Shown here piece by piece: positions 25,012-34,055 of a stretch of DNA of 38,379 nucleotides. A program made the position numbers and the translations under genes. Below the pieces are notes generated by a model. That model searched no databases, had not been told where the DNA came from, and was given only the letters and a program-made list of their open reading frames with translations. How positions within the stretch are numbered: the stretch's first letter is position 1; every line of letters starts with the position of its first letter. The stretch comes from K189A clade bacterium (GTDB lineage: Bacteria > Pseudomonadota > Gammaproteobacteria > Pseudomonadales > Azotimanducaceae): the NCBI GenBank assembly GCA_902528515.1, contig CABZTD010000017.1, forward strand, positions 1 to 38,379. The letters run 5' to 3'.

Positions 25012-25425
25012 CTAAAAATCTTCGTTGCTCAAAGTAGCCAACGTCCTATCGATACTTGCCGCAAGCACCTGAAGTTGACACAACTCCGCGTATATCCTGT
25101 CTTCAAGCTTCTTGACGCCCAGCGGCACGATTTTTCGTAAAACACTGTATCCTTTGTTTTCTATCGACCAACCTCTCCATTCTGTAATTCGATTTCCCTC
25201 AAGGCATAAAAATTTTTGAATGAATTCTGTCTGACAAGGGCAATCCTCCTCCGCGTGCATTAAGATTGGGAAGGCCTTTTTTTTTAACTGAGCGGCTTCT
25301 ATAAAAGTTTCAAAATGAACGCCGGAATTGTTGTGGTTATACCAGCCAGATTTATATAACTGGAGGTAAGGCCCCCGGTTGTACACTGCCCATTCGTCGT
25401 CGAACCAACGTGAGTTTTTGAGCAT
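25012..25425 (-). CDS. Hypothetical protein after the WD40 gene
   Basis: A 137-residue soluble protein rich in Trp, Tyr and charged residues (RWFDDEWAVYNRGPYLQLYK, then SGWYNHNNSGVHFETFIE). It has a Cys pair in EEDCPCQTEF and a helical C-terminus. I do not recognise the family. The frame remains open upstream of the ATG into the WD40 gene (KLLKDIKNTFRNVEKM) and reads like protein, so the true start may be earlier with a non-ATG codon. It is on the same strand as the zinc operon and 49 bases after it, so it may be its last gene. Confidence 0.5.
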   Translation of the reverse strand: MLKNSRWFDDEWAVYNRGPYLQLYKSGWYNHNNSGVHFETFIEAAQLKKKAFPILMHAEEDCPCQTEFIQKFLCLEGNRITEWRGWSIENKGYSVLRKIVPLGVKKLEDRIYAELCQLQVLAASIDRTLATLSNEDF

Positions 25426-25474
25426 TTTCTCGACGTTGCGGAACGTATTTTTTATATCTTTCAGGAGTTTACCT

Positions 25475-26518
25475 TTATCTTGCGATACGCCAGGACGTGA
25501 CGCTTCCCTGAGAGCTAGTAGCCGCGATAGCCCGCCCGTCTGGACGCCATTTAAGCGCGCTTATTGATTCAAAAGTTAATACCGCTCCGGTCGCACCACC
25601 ATGTCCGTCCCTATTTAGCGACCAGATAGCTAAGGAGCCATCCTTCGAACCGGAGGCTAAACGCATTCCACGTGGTGCGAACGAGAGGCAAGTAATGGAC
25701 TCACTATGAAGTTCCAGCTCTCCGGGTACGGTTCCTTCTGGGCCGTCGCCATCGAAGCTCCAGACAGTAACTCGTTCGCCGCCACCGGTTGCCAGAAGAA
25801 CACCAGAATGGTCAAAGGATAGGCTGCTCGGCTTAGCTGAGTATCCCGACATCATAGCGTCCTCCGAGGTCGAACGACGCCAGAAGTGCACGGAGTTATC
25901 CTGACTGCCGCACGCCACAATTTCTCCATCTGGGCTGAGTGCCATCGATACAAGTGATCCTTGCCACTCTAGTTTTTGACTGACTGTTTTTTTTTCGATT
26001 TCGTAGAAATTCACGCTCCCGTAGCATGCTGTAGCCAGTTCTTTTTCTCCTGACCATGCGATCGCGCTAACGGTGCTTGGATGGTCTTCAGATCGCCATT
26101 TCTCGCTTCCGTGTGGATCCAGTGCTAGCGCGGTTCTTGAACAAGCTACGGCCAGCGAGGATCCTTCTGGAGACCAAGATAAATGCTCCACCCAGCTTTT
26201 GGAGACTTTGATAGTGCGAAGTTTATCACCGTCAGCGACGCTCCAAAAAACGACCTCTCCATCTTGCCCTGAGGACGCTAGGATTTTTCCGTTTGGATGC
26301 ACAGCTAATGTTAGTAGCCCGCCGCCGTGAACATCTCCTTGCTTCCAAAGGAGGCCACCACTTTTACCATCTAAACAGCTAAGTGTTGAGCTCGCATCAC
26401 CGACGAGCAATACCCCGCCGCCCGCGGCCCAGTCGCATACTAACGCGTAATCCTGCACATCCGCAGTCCAGCCATCACGCAAAACACCTTGAGGCTTTTG
26501 TGTTAGTGAACCAGGCAC
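25475..26518 (-). CDS. WD40-repeat beta-propeller protein
   Basis: A 347-residue protein made of about seven WD40-type repeats, for example LTLAVHPNGKILASSGQDGE, VSMALSPDGEIVACGSQDNS and ITCLSFAPRGMRLASGSKDG, enough for one complete propeller. There is no signal peptide, so it is cytoplasmic. The GTG start at 26518 lies inside the end of the CobW-like gene (16-base overlap), so translation is coupled. WD40 propellers are protein-interaction platforms; here it is probably a partner of the zinc GTPase, which is inference from context. Confidence 0.85.
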   Translation of the reverse strand: MPGSLTQKPQGVLRDGWTADVQDYALVCDWAAGGGVLLVGDASSTLSCLDGKSGGLLWKQGDVHGGGLLTLAVHPNGKILASSGQDGEVVFWSVADGDKLRTIKVSKSWVEHLSWSPEGSSLAVACSRTALALDPHGSEKWRSEDHPSTVSAIAWSGEKELATACYGSVNFYEIEKKTVSQKLEWQGSLVSMALSPDGEIVACGSQDNSVHFWRRSTSEDAMMSGYSAKPSSLSFDHSGVLLATGGGERVTVWSFDGDGPEGTVPGELELHSESITCLSFAPRGMRLASGSKDGSLAIWSLNRDGHGGATGAVLTFESISALKWRPDGRAIAATSSQGSVTSWRIAR

Positions 26519-27852
26519 CGATCAAATCCTGCAGTAATTGCCTCTTCATCTAAGTTCCTGCCGATAAAAACCAATTGGTTTTTGCGCGGCATCTCTCCCC
26601 ACAGTCTTTCTGGTTGTGAATCAATCAACATGTGCACGCCCTGGAAGACGAATCGCCGAGGATCATCGGCGATGCTGATGAAACCTTTTAGGCGAAATAT
26701 GTCCACTCCTTTTTCGGCCAGAAGTTGGTTTAACCAATCGTTCAGCTGCTGGATATCGACATCTCCGTCCCGCTCTATCGCAATTGAAGTCACCTCATCG
26801 TCGTGCTCGTGCTGAGCAACCCAAGTTCGTTCCGCAGACAAAGGCAGACTCTCTCCTGTCTTCGCAAAAAGTTTGATGTCAAATTCCTCAGCAGTGTGTT
26901 GAGCAAATAGACCCACAAACATAGGCTGCTCAATTTCTAGGAAAAAAGATTTTTGGCCCTCTGTTTCTAGCTGCAAATCGACGTGCTTATTCAAGGGGAC
27001 CACTTCGGTGGGTCGCAAAGGCTGAGGAGACTCGGCAAACTGCCTAACACACCATTCGGCCCCCTCGTGCAGCGATTCTTCTTCGGTCGACTGATTCGCT
27101 AGAACTACGAGAGACATATTGGGATCCGGACCCTCTTGCAAACTCAACTCATAACGGCCTGCGCTTAGCCAATAAACGCCAGTCCACTCAAACGGATATT
27201 CTGGCTCAAGGAATGTGGGCCGCTTTTCGAGCGCCTGATCAAGATCGAAAGCACTCAAATTCAACACAGTATCTACAGGGACATTCCCTCTTTCCGTCCG
27301 AAGTATCTTTGCCATACGATTCATTTCGCGAAGCCTAGATTCGAGTTGATCAAGCGACTCGTCGGAAACTAAATCAGATTTGTTTACAACTAACACATCT
27401 GCAAACGCTACTTGCTCCGAACTTTCGTCGCTCCTACCAAGTTGCTGATCGATGTGTGCGGCATCAACTAATGTGACAATTCCATCCAATGAGAATTCGT
27501 CTTTGATCTCATCGTCCATAAAGAACGTCTGGGCCACGGGACCGGGATCCGCCAGTCCCGTGGTTTCTACAAGCACATAATCGAACTTATCGCGCCGCTT
27601 CATCAAATTTCCGAGTACGCGAATTAAGTCGCCTCGAACGGTACAGCAGATACACCCGTTCGACATCTCAAAGACCTCTTCGTCAGCATTTATTACGAGC
27701 CCCTGATCGATGCCCACCTCGCCAAATTCGTTTTCAATTACAGCGATCCGTTTGCCGTGTTCTTCGGTCAGAATTCGGTTCAGCAAGGTCGTTTTTCCAG
27801 ATCCCAAAAAACCTGTGAGGATTGTTACCGGTACTTTTTCGTAACTACTCAT
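26503..27852 (-). CDS. COG0523/CobW-family GTPase, likely zinc metallochaperone
   Basis: A 449-residue G3E GTPase. P-loop GFLGSGKTT at residues 14-22, the metal-binding CXCC (NGCICCTV) near 66-72, ETTGLADP near 96, and NKSD near 157. The CobW C-terminal domain follows: DIFRLKGFISI, RFVFQGVHML, LVFIGRNLDEEAI. Between the two, about residues 215-340, the usual His-rich linker is replaced by about 110 residues of beta-rich sequence (YWLSAGRYELSLQEGPDP; FFLEIEQPMFVGLFAQH). The Zur box upstream and the ZIP neighbour point to zinc delivery under starvation. It overlaps the DUF1636 gene by eight bases. Confidence 0.92.
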   Translation of the reverse strand: MSSYEKVPVTILTGFLGSGKTTLLNRILTEEHGKRIAVIENEFGEVGIDQGLVINADEEVFEMSNGCICCTVRGDLIRVLGNLMKRRDKFDYVLVETTGLADPGPVAQTFFMDDEIKDEFSLDGIVTLVDAAHIDQQLGRSDESSEQVAFADVLVVNKSDLVSDESLDQLESRLREMNRMAKILRTERGNVPVDTVLNLSAFDLDQALEKRPTFLEPEYPFEWTGVYWLSAGRYELSLQEGPDPNMSLVVLANQSTEEESLHEGAEWCVRQFAESPQPLRPTEVVPLNKHVDLQLETEGQKSFFLEIEQPMFVGLFAQHTAEEFDIKLFAKTGESLPLSAERTWVAQHEHDDEVTSIAIERDGDVDIQQLNDWLNQLLAEKGVDIFRLKGFISIADDPRRFVFQGVHMLIDSQPERLWGEMPRKNQLVFIGRNLDEEAITAGFDRCLVH

Positions 27853-28300
27853 AAAAGATCTCCATTTTTTTTGTTAGTGGCGGTAGGCGGCCCAAAATAC
27901 TCTCCCTAAGACCAGGGGGGCGAACGCCGCGCGGCATCTCTCCGTCATCGCATTTAAGATAAATGGAAACGCACTCTAAGATAGATGCGACAGACGTGGC
28001 TGGATCTTGGTCTCCGAATAAATAAGTCCACGTCTCGCCGGATGTCAGTGCTACACCACAGGGCCTGGGACAAAGGCTTAAACACTTAGCAGCCTCCACA
28101 TTCACCGAATCTTGAAGATCTGATCCTTCCAAAGCTTCCAAAATCTTGTGATATAAAAGGAAGCCTGGGCGATCTTCCTTAGGTTCCCTTGGAAAACCAG
28201 TTGGTCTGCATGAGGTGCAGACGAAAAGCGTGCATTTTCCGCTAGGGCTACTGGACCCGATTTCTTCTGATTCAGTGTTCATTGTTTCTATGTATTTCAT
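27845..28300 (-). CDS. DUF1636 protein, ferredoxin-like cysteine pattern
   Basis: A 151-residue protein with FVCTSCRPTG near residue 27 and KCLSLCPRPCGVAL near 90-105, then TWTYLFGDQDP: the DUF1636 layout, a thioredoxin-like fold with four conserved Cys suited to a 2Fe-2S cluster or a metal ion. The family often lies beside cobW-type genes; its biochemical role is not established. An alternative start is the second Met (MNTESEE). It overlaps the GTPase gene and follows the ZIP gene after 86 bases. Confidence 0.82.
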   Translation of the reverse strand: MKYIETMNTESEEIGSSSPSGKCTLFVCTSCRPTGFPREPKEDRPGFLLYHKILEALEGSDLQDSVNVEAAKCLSLCPRPCGVALTSGETWTYLFGDQDPATSVASILECVSIYLKCDDGEMPRGVRPPGLRESILGRLPPLTKKMEIFYE

Positions 28301-28386
28301 TTTTATCAGAACAAAAGCCGAGGACTTGCTAAAACGTTCCTAGACGGAAAATCCAGCTGAGGCCGCAACCGTGTAATCTTCGAGTG

Positions 28387-29169
28387 TCAAAGGAAGTTCG
28401 CGCTTTCCCACCATAGGATTGCCTGCATCGACAAAATTCCGATCGTGATCGATGCAAACTGCACGGGAATGGAGGCTTTCAACTTTTCGCTTCGTAGAAG
28501 CGGGACCAGATCGCTTGTGGCGATGTATATAAAGCCACCCGCGGTGAATGCCAACATCGCACTGAGATTTAGTTCCATAAGCTGGGAAAAAAGGATTGTG
28601 ATAAGCGCCCCGGCAATACAGGCGGTTGCACAAAAGAAATTAAGAAGGACAGCCGTGCGACGACTAAATCCACCCTGAATTAAGACTGCGATATCTGAGA
28701 TTTCCTGAGGAATCTCATGCAAGACAATCGCAATCGTAGTGGCAATGCCCAAAGCGGGGTCCGCTAGGAAGCTCGAAGCGATCAAAACGCCATCAACAAA
28801 ATTGTGGGCTCCATCGCCGAAAAGGTTCATCTTAGCGAAAGATGCTATCTCCCCTTGGTTTTCGCGAGCGGTTGTGATGGCATGATCGTGCCTCCATTGG
28901 AGGCAACTCTCTAGGAAAACGAAGCTTATAACCCCTATCAGTACCCAGAGTGCGACCTTCGATTCCGAACTTTGTGCCATCTCCATGGCATCAGGAATGA
29001 GGTGCAGAAAAGCGTCCCCGAGCAAAACTCCCACAGCGACGGCTATGAGCAACGGCATCCATCTTTTTAGTCGGCTCTCACTAACATAAAAGACCAATGC
29101 GCCGATCAAAGAGACGAGAACCACTGCGGCAGAGCCCAAAAATATTGGCAAAGTTATCGATGCATCCAT
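28387..29169 (-). CDS. ZIP family metal transporter
   Basis: A 260-residue inner-membrane permease with about eight helices. The signature metal-binding helices are present: DGAHNFVDGVLIASS near 123-137 (helix IV) and VLHEIPQEISDIAVL near 149-163 (helix V). ZIP proteins import Zn(II), sometimes Fe, Mn or Co, into the cytoplasm. It is the first gene after the Zur box, whose edge is 20 bases upstream of the ATG, so high-affinity zinc uptake in starvation is the best reading. Confidence 0.93.
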   Translation of the reverse strand: MDASITLPIFLGSAAVVLVSLIGALVFYVSESRLKRWMPLLIAVAVGVLLGDAFLHLIPDAMEMAQSSESKVALWVLIGVISFVFLESCLQWRHDHAITTARENQGEIASFAKMNLFGDGAHNFVDGVLIASSFLADPALGIATTIAIVLHEIPQEISDIAVLIQGGFSRRTAVLLNFFCATACIAGALITILFSQLMELNLSAMLAFTAGGFIYIATSDLVPLLRSEKLKASIPVQFASITIGILSMQAILWWESANFL

Positions 29170-29189
29170 CTGCTAACTGCCGGGTTTAA

Positions 29190-29210
29190 AAATGTTATGT
29201 TATAACAAAT
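29190..29210. promoter_or_regulatory. Zur box upstream of the ZIP operon
   Basis: The core TGTTATGTTATAACA agrees with the gammaproteobacterial Zur consensus TGTTATANTATAACA at all but one defined position, and three flanking A bases extend the match. It sits 21-41 bases upstream of the ZIP start, where a bound repressor would block transcription. The rest of the gap up to 29509 holds no gene. Confidence 0.85.
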
Positions 29211-29509
29211 CTTCAATCGTGAAAACCGCTCGTAAAATTAAAGATAGACGTCACGGCTTGGTTGGTTTCCCAGGGCAAGACAGCAACTGAATTCGGTATG
29301 CGCTATTCGATTTAACTTCCTCCGTCGCAAGCTCGGTGGCGTTTGGAGCATCTAATTCGCGCCTGGTTCAAGTCGACCAACGGGGTGAGGCCCAATTCAT
29401 CAGGTTTTAGATCGTAAAATCGCCGGTATAAAGTTAAGCAATAGCTGTGCAATCTAATGCATTCGTGGCGACGCAAATCTGTTTCTTCCAGTTACCTGCA
29501 AGCTAGATC

Positions 29510-29881
29510 GTGAAGAGAGGCTTCAATGCCAAACTTTTCAGCTTTAATCGACGAATGGTGAATATCGTGAATATCGTGATTCCTTTGCTCTTTCTGCTGA
29601 CATTAGGTGCGTCGTGGACGGCGCATGGCGAAGCCGTCAGCATTATGACGTTTAACGTTGAGAATCTTTTCGACAACACCGACGACCCCGGCAAGAGGGA
29701 TGAAACCTATCTGCCGAAGGAGACGAAAACTAACCAACTTCATATCGAGAAATGCCACCAAGTGAAGGTGCGTCGCTGGCGAGAGGAATGTCTTTTCTGG
29801 GATTGGAGCGACGATGTAGTTCGGCAAAAACTGAAGGTTGTTGGCGCAACCATTAGACAGGTGAACAATGGTGCCCCCTGA
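29510..29881 (+). pseudogene. Truncated endonuclease/exonuclease/phosphatase family gene
   Basis: The frame gives a signal peptide (IPLLFLLTLGASWTAHG) and then VSIMTFNVENLFDNTDDPGK, the opening of EEP-superfamily phosphoesterases with the metal-binding Asn and Glu; later WDWSDDVVRQKLKVV. Full proteins exceed 300 residues, while this stops at 123 as it enters the GGTGCCCCC repeats. The catalytic His/Asp parts are lost. The start is GTG 29510 or ATG 29555. The cut lies 150 bases from tRNA-Asp, so integration or deletion at the island end broke it. Confidence 0.78.
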
Positions 29882-29922
29882 ATTTCGAGATTTCGGGCCA
29901 GATGCCCCCATCGGTGCCCCCA
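29871..29922 (+). repeat. Three GGTGCCCCC-type repeats beside tRNA-Asp
   Basis: GGTGCCCCC at 29871-29879, GATGCCCCC at 29902-29910 and GGTGCCCCC at 29914-29922. On the minus strand (GGGGGCACC, GGGGGCATC) they resemble the short repeats that precede many tRNA-targeting P4-type integrase genes. No such integrase remains here, so they may be the footprint of a lost one. Confidence 0.5.
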
Positions 29923-30034
29923 AAACGCGCGGGATGGCGTTGGACACCTTGATCCGTCAAAGTACCTTAAGTTGTTGTTATTGCGAGGATAATAAAAAGG
30001 ATAAAACGTTTTGGGACGTCTTAGAATCTTGAAA

Positions 30035-30111
30035 TGGCGGAGCGGACGGGACTCGAACCCGCGACCCCCGGCGTGACAGGCCGGTATTCTAACCAGCTGA
30101 ACTACCGCTCC
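30035..30111 (-). tRNA. tRNA-Asp (GTC)
   Basis: A 77-base gene with complete cloverleaf: acceptor GGAGCGG pairing with CCGCTCC, D-arm, anticodon loop CCTGTCACG (anticodon GTC), T-arm GCGGGTTCGAGTCCCGT, and encoded CCA. It lies 42 bases after tRNA-Val and is probably co-transcribed with it. Its 3' end faces the accessory region, and part of it recurs beside the integrase at 10137, fitting its use as an integration target. Confidence 0.97.
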
Positions 30112-30153
30112 GCAGCGACCAAGGCACACGCCAGATGGCGTTATGACGAGATA

Positions 30154-30229
30154 TGGTGGGTGTTACAGGATTTGAACCTGTGACCTACGCCTTGTAAGGG
30201 CGCCGCTCTACCAACTGAGCTAAACACCC
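30154..30229 (-). tRNA. tRNA-Val (TAC)
   Basis: A 76-base gene with acceptor GGGTGTT pairing with AACACCC, D-arm TAGCTCAGTTGGTAGAGC, anticodon loop CCTTACAAG (anticodon TAC), T-arm ACAGGTTCAAATCCTGT and encoded CCA. First of a two-tRNA unit with tRNA-Asp. Confidence 0.97.
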
Positions 30230-30327
30230 GTCTTTCAGCACTCTTTAGCGAGCGCTGTATGGTACCGATTCTCGATTTTGTGTCAATGAATGCGACATAC
30301 GCGTGCGTCCAAAGAAACCAATTTCAG

Positions 30328-31113
30328 TTAGTCCTGGGAAGGCTGTGGCATTCCCTGCCCCTTAAAGATCCAGCGTGTCCATACGGATTGCATTAATGGA
30401 TCCAGCCATCGATAAAGCCTACCAGAGACGACGATGGCCTTGCCCCGTTCCACCCCGTCGATGCCTTCGCGCACAACCTCCTCAGCGCCGTACCAAAGCC
30501 AGCTTGGGGTGGTATTTTTTATACTTTCCATCCCTGCCGTTGCGTGAAAATCAGTGTGGGTGAAGCCCGGGCAAAGGGCGCTGACATTTACCCCTCGTCC
30601 CTTTACCGTCAGTGCCAGCGCTTCGGACAATGCAATGACATAGGCCTTAGATGGCCCGTAGTGGTTGTCGCCGCCGCTAGCAATACGTCCGGCCACCGAC
30701 GCCACATTAACAACCCTCCCATAGCCTGCTGCAATCATGTCGGGCATCAAGCGGTGACATAGCTCAGTAATGCTAGTCATCATTAGTATGAGATAGGACT
30801 GATGGGCCTGCCAGTCTGAGTCCTGAAGCAACACGGGACCGGACGCACCTGCGTTATTAACCAAGTAGTGCAATTGTATGCCGGCTTCTTTCACCTGCAT
30901 GGCAATTGCTTCAGGCGAGCTGGGGTCACTAAGGTCTGCCGAGATAAGTGTGATGCTTACGCTGGGGTGCTCCGACTCAATTTGTAGTTTTACCTCGCTG
31001 AGTTTGTCTGTTCGCCTTGCGACCAAGACAAGGTCCAGCCCCCTTCCTGCAAGTTGGCGCGCGAATTCCGCCCCAAGACCCGCCGAAGCTCCCGTGATTA
31101 ATGCTGCACCCAT
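30328..31113 (-). CDS. Short-chain dehydrogenase (DltE-like)
   Basis: A 261-residue SDR: cofactor motif TGASAGLG at residues 7-14, NNAGASG near 87, catalytic Ser in VASVAGR and Tyr/Lys in HYGPSKAYV near 150-156, then LCPGFTHTDF. The C-terminal part with WLWYGAEEVVREG and a Trp-rich tail (LYRWLDPLMQSVWTRWIF) is typical of the DltE-like branch, often near a membrane. Substrate unknown. It is on the chromosomal side of the tRNA pair. Confidence 0.88.
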   Translation of the reverse strand: MGAALITGASAGLGAEFARQLAGRGLDLVLVARRTDKLSEVKLQIESEHPSVSITLISADLSDPSSPEAIAMQVKEAGIQLHYLVNNAGASGPVLLQDSDWQAHQSYLILMMTSITELCHRLMPDMIAAGYGRVVNVASVAGRIASGGDNHYGPSKAYVIALSEALALTVKGRGVNVSALCPGFTHTDFHATAGMESIKNTTPSWLWYGAEEVVREGIDGVERGKAIVVSGRLYRWLDPLMQSVWTRWIFKGQGMPQPSQD

Positions 31114-31226
31114 ATTCGTTTTGCTCTGAGGTTCATGTCGATTGCGTGATTTAGACTCTACACGACTAAGTTTGGCTTGATATACACTGGCTGGCTAGAT
31201 GATCTCTTTGGTGTTAGGGGGAACGC

Positions 31227-31769
31227 ATGAAAACATTTCTAACCATTGCTAAAACACTACTCAAGCTTCTGGTTGCTGGTGCAATTTCTCTGTTCCTCTT
31301 CTTATTCACCATGGGTTTCGCCGATGGACCCTGGGGCGTCGTTCCAGGCGGATCGTTTGCTGAAACCTCCCAACCCGCGCCAGCGGATTGGTCATTCGCC
31401 AAAGAATACGACACCGTGGAGTTTCAGCTCGAAGAGCCGGTCAGCTCACGCACCTCTTGGATCATGGAGCACAATAACCGTATCTTCATTCCATCCGGCT
31501 ATATGAACTCAACGGTTGGAAAAATTTGGAAGCAATGGCCCATGCACGCAGAGAAAAACGGTAACGCGCTGCTGCGAATCGACGGTCAGGTTTTTGAAGT
31601 GCGCATGCAGCGCACAAAGGAGGCAGCCGTACTGGCGCCCATCTTGAGCGAACTTGCCCGCAAGTACATGGGGATGGTGCCACCCATCGAAGACAAGGTA
31701 TTGGCTGGTATGCAGCAGCAGGTGATCAGCAACAACCTTTGGGTCTTTGAGTTGGTTGGGCGCTCTTAA
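31227..31769 (+). CDS. Membrane-anchored hypothetical protein
   Basis: A 180-residue protein with one N-terminal hydrophobic helix (LLKLLVAGAISLFLFLF) and a soluble domain beginning WGVVPGGSF and containing VEFQLEEPVSSRTSWI, HNNRIFIPSGY and a C-terminal helix. Family not recognised. The domain probably faces the periplasm. GGGGGA lies ahead of the ATG. It is followed after 24 bases by the CoA transferase gene, so the two may share a transcript. Confidence 0.65.
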   Translation: MKTFLTIAKTLLKLLVAGAISLFLFLFTMGFADGPWGVVPGGSFAETSQPAPADWSFAKEYDTVEFQLEEPVSSRTSWIMEHNNRIFIPSGYMNSTVGKIWKQWPMHAEKNGNALLRIDGQVFEVRMQRTKEAAVLAPILSELARKYMGMVPPIEDKVLAGMQQQVISNNLWVFELVGRS

Positions 31770-31793
31770 CCCGACACCAACATACAAAGTGAC

Positions 31794-32987
31794 ATGAGCA
31801 AACAAGCATTATCCGGGATTCGCGTTTTGGATTTCAGCCAAGTACTGGCCGGGCCCTTTGCAACGCAACTTATGGCCCAGCTAGGAGCCCAGGTCATTAA
31901 GATCGAGCAGCCCGTCGGCGGCGATATGACCCGCGGACTGATGTCCGCCAACAGCGATGGCATGGCACCTTCGTTCCTGGCTGCCAACCTGGGCAAGCGC
32001 AGCTTGACCCTTGATCTGAAAAACCCAAAGGCCACGGAGATTGTTCACAAACTAGTGGCAAAGGCCGATGTGATCGTAGAGAACTTCAAACCTGGCACAA
32101 TTGAGCGCCTGGGTTTTGGGTACAAGTCCATGAGGGCTATTAAACCCGAGTTGGTCTACGCCTCAATTTCTGGCTTTGGCCAAACCGGTCCCAGGGCAAG
32201 TCTGCCTGCCTTCGACGGTGCCATTCAGGCCTATTCGGGCATGATGAGTATTAGCGGGCATGCTGAGACCGGCCCGGTGCGATCGGGTTATTTCTCCGTG
32301 GATATGAGCACTGCTCTAAATGCCGCGTTTGCTATTACCTCAGCGCTATTGCGGCGAGCCAACACGGGCGAGGGTCAACACGTGGATGTTTCCATGCTCG
32401 ATACGGCCATGTTCATGCAGTCGCCTCAGATGACGGGGTACCTGGTCACCGGCAAGGCACCGGAGCTTAATGGCAACGCATCGCCCACCAAACAACCTAC
32501 CTCAAACGTATTTGCCAGCAGTAACGGCTATGTGCAAATCATTGCGATGAAAGAGACGCAGGTAAAGGCGCTCTTTACCGAGCTGGGTATGCCAGAGCGC
32601 TATAGCGAATTTAACGAGCCCAACGTGCGCTTAGCAAGACGGGACGAGGTGCATGAGTTGATCGCTCCACTAATTGCCGCCAAAACCACGGAGCACTGGC
32701 TGCAAACACTGGATGCCATCGGCGTACCGGTGTCAGCAATACAAGATTTTGCGACCGTTGCCGCCGAACCCCAGCTAGCTCACCGCCAAGTGTTTGTTGA
32801 GCAAGCGCATCATCTGCACCCGAACCGCTCGGTCAAGGTAGTCAGAGCAGCCCACGTAGCCGAGCCGGGCAATCCAAGCATTCAAGGTCCAACCCCGACG
32901 CTAGGCGAGCATACCGACGAGATCCTCGCGGAACTGGGATATAGCGTCGATCAGGTCAAAGCCATGCACAACGACGGTGTGGTTTAA
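31794..32987 (+). CDS. CaiB/BaiF class III CoA transferase
   Basis: A 397-residue family III CoA transferase that moves CoA between carboxylic acids. VLDFSQVLAGPFATQLMAQ at the start, KIEQPVGGD near 45, the NPxxVYAS-type segment (KPELVYASISGFGQTGP) near 120, and the catalytic Asp203 in HVDVSMLDTAM. Full length for the family. No acid substrate can be read from sequence. It is in a run with the membrane-anchored protein and trxB on this strand. Confidence 0.92.
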   Translation: MSKQALSGIRVLDFSQVLAGPFATQLMAQLGAQVIKIEQPVGGDMTRGLMSANSDGMAPSFLAANLGKRSLTLDLKNPKATEIVHKLVAKADVIVENFKPGTIERLGFGYKSMRAIKPELVYASISGFGQTGPRASLPAFDGAIQAYSGMMSISGHAETGPVRSGYFSVDMSTALNAAFAITSALLRRANTGEGQHVDVSMLDTAMFMQSPQMTGYLVTGKAPELNGNASPTKQPTSNVFASSNGYVQIIAMKETQVKALFTELGMPERYSEFNEPNVRLARRDEVHELIAPLIAAKTTEHWLQTLDAIGVPVSAIQDFATVAAEPQLAHRQVFVEQAHHLHPNRSVKVVRAAHVAEPGNPSIQGPTPTLGEHTDEILAELGYSVDQVKAMHNDGVV

Positions 32988-33087
32988 TTCTATCTTGGGA
33001 ACTGCCGACGAACGGTTGTTCACACGCGCCATCACACTACACTATCCCCCAGTCTTTCGGTCATCACAGATCGAGTGTGTTTGTTGA

Positions 33088-34047
<960 letters not shown>

Positions 34048-34055
34048 TCCAAAGT

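Noticed and set aside
29603-29947. Minus-strand frame across the EEP gene and tRNA-side repeats
   Set aside because: It lies opposite a recognisable signal peptide and EEP motif and has no domain character of its own.
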